A stretch of 64,000 bases of DNA from Amphiduros pacificus. Taxonomy: Eukaryota > Annelida > Polychaeta > Phyllodocida > Hesionidae. The stretch covers positions 51,505,869 through 51,569,868 of the forward strand of contig OX439006.1 in NCBI GenBank assembly GCA_949316495.1, given 5' to 3'. The position numbers and the translations under genes are program-made. Below are positions 17,001 through 29,900 of this stretch, piece after piece; the first letter of the stretch is position 1, and every line of letters starts with the position of its first letter. The notes under the pieces are model-generated. The model was not told the origin of the DNA and searched no databases. It saw only the letters and a program-made list of their open reading frames with translations.

Positions 17001-20000
17001 TTAAATGATATATAAAGGTATTTACCCAATATTATCACAAATTATGATTCGAAGGTCGAGAATTTCTCCACGTCCTAGACCTTAGTGCCATATTTTTTTA
17101 GTAAATCCTCGTCCACAGGTTGCTCTCGTGTATAAGACGACCCCCCAAACATTAACTAAGGGTTTATGTAGGAAAACCTTGTCTTATACACGAGTAAATA
17201 CGGTACTTAATTGAACTGTGGTGTGATTGACGACATTACAAATGTGCATAAAATGATAATTGACCCCAATGATGTGGATTATGTACCTTGATGATGTCTC
17301 CCAGTAGCAGGTTGGCTTCTCTGTACATTTTCTTTACTTCCTGGAACTGGTCAGCCAGACCCAGACTCACAGCTTGGAACTGCAGGTTAGTGTACTGACC
17401 ACCTGAACATTGTAAACAGCACCAGAAATGTTACCTTGGCCTATATCAAACCTCATTATAATTCCTCTATTTGAGCAAATAAAGGGGGGGGGGGGTGAAT
17501 CGATTGGTTGGGAAAGGAACATAACAAGTATATATAACATAAACAAATTTGATTTCGATTCCATTCCTTGACACCACTGGAGGTCATGTGATTTGTATAC
17601 TGGAGGTCATGTGATTTGTATATTCTAATTATAGCCAACACTGAGCAATTTGTCAAAAATATTCCACATAAAAATGATAAGAACTTGCAGGAAAGTGTCC
17701 AAAATTTTTTTTCTCCAGATTTTAGTACCTAGAGGTTTTTATGAGTACATTCCTAGCAATTTAGACTTAACAAAATATTACCAGAGAATAGAACATTAAC
17801 AAACTGTGGCTTTGGTTTATATTAGCTTAAGTTATCATGTAACATGGGCCCAGCTCACAAAACATAATTAAAGTACCTGCTCCATGCTTACAATAAAGTA
17901 CCTGCTCCATGCTTACAATAAAGTACCTGCTCCATGCTTACAAAACATAATTAAAGTACCTGCTCCATGCTTACAATAAAGTACCTGCTCCATGCTTACA
18001 ATAAAGTACCCGCTCCATGCTTACAATAAAGTACCTGCTCCATGCTTACAATAAAGTACCTGCTCCATGCTTACAATAAAGTACCTGCTCCATGCTTACA
18101 ATAAAGTACCTGCTCCATGCTTGCAATAAAGTACCTGCTCCATGCTTACAATAAAGTACCTGCCCCATGCTTACAATAAAGTACCGTATTTACTCGAGTA
18201 TAAGTCGAGGTTTTTTTCCAAAAACTCTTAGTTAATGTTTAGGGGGTCGACTTATACACGAGAGCAACCTGTGGACGAGGATTTACGCCAAAAAATTACG
18301 ACACTATGAGTTTTCATTACAAACATTCTTATTTTCGAAATAACGAATATCGGACATAGCGGGTCGGTTTAACAGTCTTATACTCGAGTAGTTACGGTAA
18401 AACGTAAATACGATCTTCATATTTTCGAAATAACGAATATCAGTCGCAACAGATTGATTTTAATTGCGTTTTAAATGATAAAGAAAGGTATTTACCCAAT
18501 ATTACTGGTCTATTATTCGAAACGCTTTGTTTTGACTTTGTTCTCACTGATTCCAATTATCAGCGTTCACAGTTTTGCAATACGTCTTTGTTTCCACTGC
18601 TTTGAGTCGTGTCTTCCCGCTTGGAAAGAAATGCTTTCACACGTGGATCGATTTTAATTGCGTTTTAAATGATAAATAAAGGTATTAACCCAAATTGTTC
18701 GAGAACAGAACAAAACCATCAATCCATTTAAAACGCAATTAAAATCGATCCCCGGGTGACATTTCTGTCAATTTCTTAAGATCGTCAACACGTGGTCGCA
18801 ACACGTGGTTGCAATTTAGAAAGGCGGAAGTGACGGGAAGAGGCACTTGTTTTTAGCACGAAAACGAGTTTGATATTTTAATTGCATTTTAAATGATAAA
18901 TAAAGGTATTTACCCAATATTATCACAAATTATGCTTCGCAGGTCGAGAATTTATCCATGAAGTAAAACGTAAATATCATGTACGTGACGTCGCGTTAAT
19001 TCACGTCCGCAACACGAGGAGAAGCCAGGGATCCATCGTTGCCCAATATATTAATATTTCAATGCGAGTTGATACACTCCCATTTGTTTTCGCGCTAAAA
19101 TTAAGAGCTTGTCCCCGTCACTCCCGCTTTTTAAAATGACGACCTCGTATTGCGTAATGCATGTTAAATGGATGAATGGTTTTGTTCTGTTCTCGACATG
19201 CAAAGCGTATTTTGTGTTAATATTGGGTAAACACTTTTATTTATCATTTAAAACGCAATTCTCTGGCAAATCTGCAAAGTCAATGATCACATGACTTGCG
19301 AGTCACGTGGCCAATCGATGTACGTGACGTCCTTGATCTCAGCGTCAAAACTTACACGTGGTAGAATATTTCTTTGTGTATTATAAAGCCAAAGATATTC
19401 ATTATATCGTTTTTAATTATTATCGTTTATAGCACTCGATCGGCTGTAAATCATCGTGATAATATTGGGTAAATACCTTTATTTATCATTTAAATGCAAT
19501 TGACACCTTCCATTCATTTAACATGCATTACGCAATACTAGCGTGAAAGCATTTCTGTCCAAACGGGAAGACACGGCTCAAAGCAGTGGAAACAAAGACG
19601 AATTGCAAAACTGTGAAGGCTGATAATTGGAATCAGTGAAAACAAAGTCAGAACAAAGCGTTTCGAAATAATAGACATCGGACGTATTTACCCCTCTCCC
19701 GCCTTTCAAAATGGCGATCTTGAGAAATTGACAGAAATGCTCTCACACGTGGATCGATTTTAATTGCGTTTTAAATGATAAATAAAGGTATTTACTTAAT
19801 ATTATCACAATTACGCTTCGCAGGTTGAGAATAACAAAGCGTTTTCATTATTTATCATTTAAAACGCAATTAAAATCGACCCACGTGTGCAAGCACTTCT
19901 GTCAACAGGGAAGACACGACTCAAAGCAGTGGAGACAATGACGAAACGCAAAACTGTGAACGCTGATAATTGGAATCAGTGAGAGCAAAGTCAAAACAAA

Positions 20001-23000
20001 GTGTTTCAAAATAATATTGGGTAAATACCTTTATTTATCATTTAAAACGCAATTAAAATCGACCCGCTACGTCTGATATCAGTTATTTCGAAAATACGAA
20101 CATCGTATTTACGTTTTACCGTATTTACTCGTGTATAAGACTGCTAAGATCTTATATCGTAAGCATATTTAAGTTTCACTTTTAAAATGACCGCCAAGCT
20201 TCAGCTGAAGCTTGAATGGTAGCAGAGCCGATATGTCAAGAAAAACCAACTCGACTTATATTCGGAAATTGTTTTTTTTCAAGAAAAATAACCTCAATTT
20301 TGGGGGGTCGACTTATACACGAGTCGACTTATACACGAGTAAATACGGTACCTGCTCCATGCTTACAATAAAGTACCTGCTCCATGCTTACAATAAAGTA
20401 CCTGCTCCATGCTTGCAATAAAGTACCTGCTCCATGCTTACAATAAAGTATCTGCTCCATGCTTACAATAAAGTACCTGCTCCATGCTTACAATAAAGTA
20501 CCTGCTCCATGCTTACAATAAAGTACCTGCTCCATGCTTACGATAAAGTACCCTCTCCATGCTTACAATAAAGTACCTGCTCCATGCTTACAATAAAGTA
20601 CCTGCTCCATGCTTACAATAAAGTACCTGCTCCATGCTTACAATAAAGTACCTGCTCCATGATTACAATAAAGTACCTGCTCCATGCTTACAATAAAGTA
20701 CCTGCTCCATGCTTATACTAATCAGCTGATGTAACTGGTATATACTTTGTAGGGCCATCATGAGCTCGACATTCAATAGTTTATTTACTGCCCAACTTGG
20801 TAAAAAGTGTAATAACTGCTGATATAAAATGTAATGTTTTTACCTGGGATCTCACACTTGTAAATGTCGGAGTTTCCTGACTTCATGGTGGCCGTACACT
20901 CAAATGGTCCATACAGTCTTCTTGTCATTTCCCAGTAGGCGGAGTATTGGTTAATATGATCTAAGTTCATGTCTACCAAAAAGACAACAGAAATAGTTAG
21001 AATTTTCAATTATTGTGGGATTAACAAGTTAAAATGGTCTTGTATTGTATCTTAAAAGATCGCAAACCTAATCTTGAAACTGCCAGTAGATTAGTGTTAT
21101 TTTAGTAAACTATAACATTTCAAAATCAAATCACAGATGTTTTTTGATAAGGGATTTGATAACATTTCAGAATCACCTCAAGGTACCTCAAGCTGATCTT
21201 CATGTTACCACAACTTCTTGTACATGTGGATACATCAATATATAAAATCAGTAAAATCAGAATTCAGTCAAATAATGACCAGGGATTTAGAAATAAATTT
21301 TAAGATAATTATTATCTATGTAAACAGTTATTTCATCTTAAATCTTTCTGTTTCTTTCCATAAATAGTTTTAAACATTTATTCTCAATCAAATTCTATTT
21401 TTCATTATCCAATAATAACATATTTTTTTCTATGTTTTTAAACATTTTTTCTTCTGAGGGGCATAATGGCAATCTTGTATAACAGTACTTTTTTGAAATG
21501 TTGATCTGAAAGTAAATAACAATATGTACTGCCCACTAAAATAGTATGTGAGAATTCAATCTGCTGTGCGTAAATTTGTTAAATCATTTCAAATCATCAA
21601 ATTTGTGACATGATTTAAAAAGCTCTACATCTTTAAGTTTACTCGGCAAAACCAATTGGCATCCCCTAAAAAGTTGCATGAATTATTGAAAATTTCCATT
21701 TTCTTTCATAAGGATATATACTTGGATATAAGACTCACTTGTGTCAAAGGGGGAATGTTGGAGAGCTGCCACGACGGCTCCCATACTGGGCTGGGAGGTG
21801 ATACCGGACATGGAGTCCACCGCTACATCGATGATGTCCGCTCCGGCTTCCACACATGCCAACATAGCTGAAACCCCAGCTCCGGATGTGTCGTGGGTGT
21901 GTACATGGATCGGCAGGTCGGGATAGCGTTTTCTTATCCCGCCGACCAGCATCCGGGCAGCCTGGGGCTTCAGCAGTCCTGCCATGTCCTACAAAAAAAA
22001 TTGGGTGAATATCTCAAAGCTGTGATGACCCTTGCTATTATGTTACGTTTGTGACCATTTCCTGCAATTGCCTGTAAATGCATGCAAATTACAACATGGT
22101 CATTCAATTTTCTCAAAACCCTGCCGTCATTGCCATATACTTGACATAATTTTGAAATTTGAACTCCCAAAGTCATGGACTCTACCCAGGCCCTCCAAAA
22201 TATTACACAATCAGAATTGGGTAGCACTTGTTAATGCAAAACTCTTTAAAAAATTCACTGCAGAAACCATGGAAAATATTCAAAATTCAGACCTGATGCC
22301 AAAACTAAGAACATTCAAACTATACAAAAATGAATACCGACTTGAAAATTACCTTTTTGACCTCAAAGATATTAGATATCAGATTTCATTAATACGTTTC
22401 AGAATCAGCTCACATAAGCTTAGAATTGAAAGAGGACGACATGACAAACCAAAAACACCAGCCGAGAACAGAATATGCCGTCACTGTGATCACAATGAAG
22501 CAGAAAATGAAATCCATTTCCTTCTTAAATGCCCACTTTATCAAACTGAACGAAATAACCTTTTAGATATATGTACAGGTCTACTTACTGATTTTAACAC
22601 ATTGAATGATAACGATAAATTCATAAAGATAATGGAAAGCAAGAATACTGACATTATAACAGGCCTAGTCCATTTTGTTTATCACAGCTTCCGAAAGAGG
22701 AATAGTCAATAACTGTTTTCCCCATAATCTCATACTTGTACCTTTAAAATATTGTACTCTCAATTCAAATGTCTGGCTGCCGAAGCACCATAACAATACG
22801 CTCGAATAAAATATATTTTTGTATCATCTTTATCTTTATTGAATTGTTTATGTTTATGTTTGTGTTGTCATAATTGTTAATTGATGGCATAAAATAGTTA
22901 ATTGTAGTATTTGATATTGATGTTATGAAAATTTATATTATAGCTAATGAAAAGACAAATAAATTTGTATTGATTTCTTATGTCAATAAAAGTATTGAAT

Positions 23001-23939
23001 TGGATTGAGGTCATGAATGCATTGCTCTCAGACAAGATCTAAATGAATTTCAAACCTGGGCTGACCTAGATGCTAACCAAATATTGTGGCTGATTTTTTT
23101 TAATGAATATTTATATGTGGCCAATCCTACTCAAACCTTTTCAAAAAGTGTGAGGTGCAAAGCTTGGTGTGCTGGCTGTGGACCAATGGAAATACTTCTC
23201 CTTCATGAGAAAATAGGTCCTCAGGACTTTGGGGAAGTTATCAACATGATCAAAGCATTGGAGGGTGAGGCCGAGTGTCAGGTTGTTTTCAGTGAAATTG
23301 TGAAATGGTGTTTTTACAACACTTTCAGCAACAATGGACAACTTTCGAGCCTTCTAACCAGTGTGAAAGTAACACTGCTGACAGTGGGAATCAAACCCAC
23401 CACCTCCCATTATTCCCGTCCTCAAAGTTTTATAACCTAGAAAAGCACAAATCCTACACTTGAACAGTTTGAAGAGTTTGTTTGGTTCTATCATAGTTTC
23501 TTTACAATTTGGTACACTTTTAATCAAGAGTCAGTCAAGTCATCTGTTCAGCAAATCTCTGTACCAATTTATCTTGATATTTTATGTCCAATGTAGAATG
23601 AGTATTGCTTGTAATTGTTTAATATTTGAGGAATAAAACTTTAAAGCCATTCTAAGAACTGGCTGAGTAGCTCAGAAATAACAGTGCAAATAATGCTAAT
23701 CAGGTCTCAATCAATGATAATCTGAAAACCTCAGAGGTAAAAAACATGATAAAGACTTGCAACTTGGAAAGAGACCATTGATATTTCCATCAGTTTATTT
23801 TTGTGGTAAAATGAATAAAGGCTGTGTTTGTATGTGTGTGTATGCATGTGTGTGTGTGTGTGTCTTATTGCCAAGGATGTGAGTTTTAATTCTTTTTTCA
23901 TAATTATTAGGACAAATATCATTGATTTTGGCATGAAGG

Positions 23940-23974
<35 letters not shown>

Positions 23975-26900
23975 TGTGTGTGTGTATGTGTGTGTGTGAG
24001 TGCGTGTGTGTGCGTGCATGTATATGCATGTGTGTGAGTGCGTGTGTGTGCATGTGTGTGTGTGTGTGTGTGTACCTTAATGCCGAGGATGTGAGTGCCT
24101 GCATTGATGAGTTCTTCAGTCAGGTTGAGGTAATACTGGAGATCATACTTGGTGCTGTATGGGTTGGACACATCCCCAGTGTAAGATATGGCTGCCTCCA
24201 CCACGCCACCTGACCAGGCAAACAATACACCATATCATACTGTTATTATTATTATAAAACATCTTTATTCTGGAAGGCATATCAGTTTACACTGGTTTTC
24301 ATATACGTCCAGCACTCTCACAGTCATACACACATTCACACTTATGACTAGAGATACACAGTTAAAACCCTTTAAAATGGCAATTAAAAACATAAAACAT
24401 AAGAACATAAAATACATTAAAATACCATCATGTCACATATAATACATATGCATTAGATTAAAACCAGTTTAAGTTACTTGTTTACTCTGTGATATGTCAG
24501 TATCTCTTTCCTAGCATTTGTCTTGAGACATTCAACACTGTTTGCTGCCTTTGTTTTTTCAGTTAATGTGTTCCATACTGATACTGACTGATAATCATAT
24601 GATCTCTTGTATGTTTCGATCTTACACTTTGGAACTATCAGGCCTTTGCTTCTTGTTTTATTATCATACACATTTTTCAGTAGAGTGTCATGGAGATATT
24701 GTGTGCTGTTATCATTTATTGCCTTATATACAACTGTGACAAGTTTAACTTTTCGTCTCGATTCAAGAGTGGGAATCTGTAACTCAGTTCTCATTGTGGT
24801 GCCATATTCCCTTCTGCTTCTGCCAAGAATAACCCTCATGGCATCATTTTGAAGGCCTTCTAATCTTCTACATTGGTTTATGTTTAGATCTGTAAATAAG
24901 GAGCCACAGTATTCTATGCATGGTCTGATTAGTCCTATATACATGAGTTTCAACAAATCTATGTTTACATATGCTTTGTTTTTTCTCATTAACATAATCT
25001 TGTACTTTGCTTTTGCAGCTATTGTGTCTAGATGTTTATCCCACTGCAAATGACTGTCTAATGTTACCCCTAAGTACTTGAAGTATTCCACCTGTTGTAT
25101 CATCTCACCATCAACAAATACCTCTATACATTGCTTCTCCAGTCTTGCAGATGTTCCAATTAACATGACCTTTGTTTTCTTTACATTGAGTACTAAACTA
25201 TTTTCTTTTAGCCATACATTGAGATTGTCCATATCTTTTTGTAACATGTTTTGAATTTCCCTGATATCTGGAGATGTATAGTACAAGCAGGTGTCATCAG
25301 CAAACAGGTTTACTGTACAGTGTTTCACATAGTTTGGTACATCATTAACATAAAGGGAGAATAACAGGGGTCCCAACTGAGAACCCTGTGGTACTCCCAC
25401 ATCAATGTCCATGGCATCTGACATTACCTCACCAAGCTTAACTACCTGCTTCCTTTCATTCAGATAGCCTTTGAACCACTCACACTCCAGATCACAAATA
25501 CCATACATTGTTAGCTTGTCAACCAGGATCTGATGGGAAATGGTGTCAAACGCCTTCCTCAGGTCGAGGAAGACACAGCCAGTCAGACATCCCTTATTCA
25601 TAGCTCCATACCAGTCATTTGTTGTTTGTAGTAACAGTGTTTCACAACTGTGCTTTGGTCGGAACCCACTCTGATTTTTACACATTATGTTGTTATCTTT
25701 GATATATCTACTAATCTGCTTATAAACACATTTTTCAAGCAGTTTGGCCAGTACCGGGAGTACACTGATTGGTCTGTAATTGTCAGGATTAGAGAGTGAA
25801 TCACTCTTATGTATTGGAGTGACCACTGCTTTTTTCCATATTTGAGGGATTTTTCCACTCTTTAGTGAGTTATTAAACACATGGGCTATTGGCCCTGAGA
25901 TAACTGTGGCTGAGGCTTTCAGCACCTTTGGCGGTATACCATCATATCCTGTAGCCTTTTTGCTATTTAAGTTACTCAATTCCTTTTCTATTTCCTCCCT
26001 GGTTATTATACTGAACTTAAATTGTATGTCCCTCCTGCTATCATTAAGTTGTGGCCTAAAATTCCCTGCTAGCCCCTGTGTTACCCTACGACCTACCGAT
26101 GTAAAGTGCTTGTTGAATGCCTCAGCCATAGTTTTGGTTTCATCATATTCATGTCCGTCATATACAACTGTGTTTGGTAATGGTTTGTTTCTTTCATTTG
26201 GTAATAGTTTGTTTAGTATTTTCCACATTGTTGTGTTTGAGTTTTTGGTTTCAGCAATCATGACTTCAAAAAAGTCTTTCTTGCCTTTTCTTACCATGCT
26301 AGTTACTTGATTTCTGTATGTCCGGTAGTTGCTTTTATATTGTTCTATCAGTGAGTTATTCTTTTCAGTTTTGTATTTTTTATTCCAATAATCTCTTGTC
26401 TTCATAAGAGTCCTTACTTCATCAGTTATCCATGGCAATGTCTGTTGTCTTACTCGGAGTGTCTTTTTTGGTGCATGATCATTTAGCACTGATATATAGA
26501 GACTGTTGAAATGATCTACCTGATCATCAATGCTATCAAATGCCTCTATAGTTTGCCATGGTACATTAAGAAGATCTGAAGTTAATTTCTGTGGGTCATA
26601 ATGTTTGTAGCTTCTCACTTCTTTAATCTTACCAGGTGCCCGTTTGATACCTGCTGGGCGCACACCGTATACAATTCTATGATCACTCATTCCATGTTCT
26701 ATGGCACCTGAGGTATCATAGCCCATGGGATAAGTGGTCATGTACACATCAATAGATGTTGAAGTCGTCTCAGTGATCCTAGTTGGTTCATTAATAAGAT
26801 TTTCCATTTTGAAATGGCTACAATAGTCTTTTTGATGTCTTACACGCTGTTTGACTTGTGCGTCATCTGATAATATGTCACAATTGAAATCGCCAGTTAT

Positions 26901-29900
26901 GATAATTTCACTGTGACGTAGGGACTCTGCTTTTTCTGTTTCTTCCTTAAGAAATTGGAAGAATGGTTCAGCCCCTATAGTTTGTGGTCGATATGCAGTA
27001 CAAATTATGATTGGACCTCTTCGTTTCTGTTTTACTTTAACCCAAACCGATTCTATCTTTCCACTACAGATGTTTTGGGATACATCTTCATATTTTAGAT
27101 TATCAGCTATATACATAATGATTCCACCACCTTTTTCGTTATTGAGACCACCATTTCTATCTTTTCTGACAGGATTGTAACCATCAATATTAATGTCACT
27201 GTTCATCATGTTTTTGTTGCATTTAGTTTCTGTTACACCAAGTATGTCTAGTGGTTTACCATCTAGGGCTACCCTAAGATCTGTGATTGAACTTGGTAGG
27301 TGGTTTATATTGACATGGCCAACCTTTAATTTACCCCTATTGTTTGTGCCTATGTCTTTGATTATATCAATAAATGTTTCATTTTCCTGGGCTTCTCTGA
27401 CTGCTTCTGAGTCTAATAATTCATATATATCATCTATAGATAAGACTGATTCATTTGCATAGGGCAGTTCATTTTTCAAACAACATTTGCATATCCATGC
27501 TCTCAGTTCATTTTGATCTTTCCTTATTTTCTTTTGGTTTATTTCACATTTGAGATGTGCATGTTTTTCACAGAAATCACACTGAATGGAAACTTGGTTT
27601 TTCCTTATAGTTTTTTCACATGATACACATTGTGGTGATTTTTTCTTTGGCCCTGGGTTTATTTCTATGTCACCTCCTATAAGGAGCAAACTTCAGGTGA
27701 AGAAATACTGTTATCTCATAACCATGCATACAGGTACATTTCCAATGAAATAAGCATTTATTATTTAAGGGTTTCACTATTATTGGTGTTAGTGACATAG
27801 AAATGCTAGTGCTTTGCCTGCATGAGACAATCAAGATTTTCCAGTGACTCTGGAAATATTTGGACAATCAAGATTTTCCAGTGACTCTGGAAATATTTGG
27901 AAGTTCTATCAATTTTAACCTTCCTTGCAATATCAACCACTCTGAATTTAAAGGTGAATTTGGATGATGTATTTCTCACCTGCTGCATTAACGGCATCCA
28001 TTCCCACCTTGAGGTTGGGCACGTAGTTTAAGGAGTCAAAGACCCTGAATACATCCATCCCTGACTTGACAGCTTGCTTGCAGAACCTTAAACAACCAAT
28101 ACAATATATGATCACAACCACACAAAGCACAGGTCAAATTAACTCCTGTTATTAAATACAAGCTCAAAAGACAGCTAGCATTCAAAGATCATGAAAGCAT
28201 TTTCTTTAAAATATTTACACCAAACTTTTAGGCTTAAAGGCTGTGTTGACCCTTTGTTGCTTGTAAAAGGTTCAATAATTTTAAATTTGTATCTGAATAT
28301 CTTTTTTTTGCATTTATTCATTATCTTTTATGTTTTGAGAGAGAAATATAACATTTCAAACAATTACAAGTTTAGATAGTGGTTATAACAATATCTGAGT
28401 CAACAATTAACCTCCTATTAACATTAAATATCACGACAAAATAGAGGCACACAGGTGAAGAAATCATGGTGAAGAAACCAAGATTGAAATATATGATTCC
28501 ATATGATCCCATTAAGTCTTTTGATAGCATTGTGTTTTGTCATGTTTTGTCTCTTCATTCTCCAGTAATCCCACACCAATTGAATGTACTCACTCGTAGA
28601 TGACATTATCTGGATAACTCTTATAGCCGACACCATTGGCTCCTCTCAGCAACATTTGGAAGGGAATATTTGGTATGAGTTTACGCAATGTTTCGAGTCT
28701 CTCCCATGGGTCCTCGTGCAAGAATCGCAGAGATGTATCAAACGTGGCACCTGAATAACAGAGGAACTATCTACACCTGGAGCATAGCGTACACTTATCA
28801 TACAGATATAAAGGAACGTGTGATATCAACAATGCATCAAATTGCTGATACACAAGAACATTTACACAGATATGAATGAGAGATGCTTTATAAAACAGGA
28901 CCAAATATAGACTGGATTACAGTATCTTAACAACTACATCTTCTGATGTCACAATATTAACAATCAAAGATTTCAAACAAAAAAAGAAACTAACCCCAAT
29001 GCTACTCTGACCTGAACTCTGCCCTGTTTGTACCTTAAGTGTTTATATCAATACAGATGGGACCAACAGGTTACTCCAGAGTTCACTAGATAGACGTCCA
29101 CTACTTTAAAAGGGAAACTATCACGTAATGTTATTACCTCCAGAGTTCACTAGATAGACGTCCACTACTTTAAAAGGGAAACTATCACGTAATGTTATTA
29201 CCTCCAGAGTTCACTAGATAGACGTCCACTACTTTAAAAGGGAAACTATCACGTAATGTTATTACCTCCAGAGTTCACTAGATAGACGTCCACTACTTTA
29301 AAAGGGAAACTATCACGTAATGTTATTACCTCCAGAGTTCACTAGATAGACGTCCACTACTTTAAAAGGGAAACTATCACGTAATATTATTACCTCCCCA
29401 ATTTTCACAGCTGAAGAGGTTTGAGAAGGTGTGTGAGACGTATGGTGCGATTCTCTTGAGGTCATAGGTCCTGACCCTGGTGGCCAGGAGGGACTGATGG
29501 GCATCTCTGAAGGTGGTGTCCATCAGTAGCACCCCCTTGTGGTGCCTCACAGCCTTGGCAAATGCCTGGGGCCCTTCCTCCAGAAGGATATTGCGCCATC
29601 CTTTTGGTGGCGGAGGTACTGAAAAGAAAAAAAATGATATTTGATAATGACTCGACATATCTACATATATGAAAAGTGTTAGATGTGAGAGGTTGGGAGC
29701 ATTTCTCTTAGTCTCTGGCAGCATTCAGTAACTATATCTCAAGCATTGGGCTTTATAATCATATTTACCTGGCATAATTAGGCTTCTGGGAGCATTCAGT
29801 AACTACGGTATATGTTAAGCATTGGGCTTTATAATCATATTTACCTGGCATGTTAGGCCTCTGGGACCATTCAGTAACTATATGCTAAGCATTGGGCTTT

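Noticed and set aside
17868-18183. Regular 25-bp repeats as a possible CRISPR-like array
   Set aside because: There are no spacers, the units are head to tail, and the context is an animal intron.
23731-24225. His-Thr-rich frame of 164 codons
   Set aside because: Only its first part is the PC exon; the remainder is the CA microsatellite read in frame.
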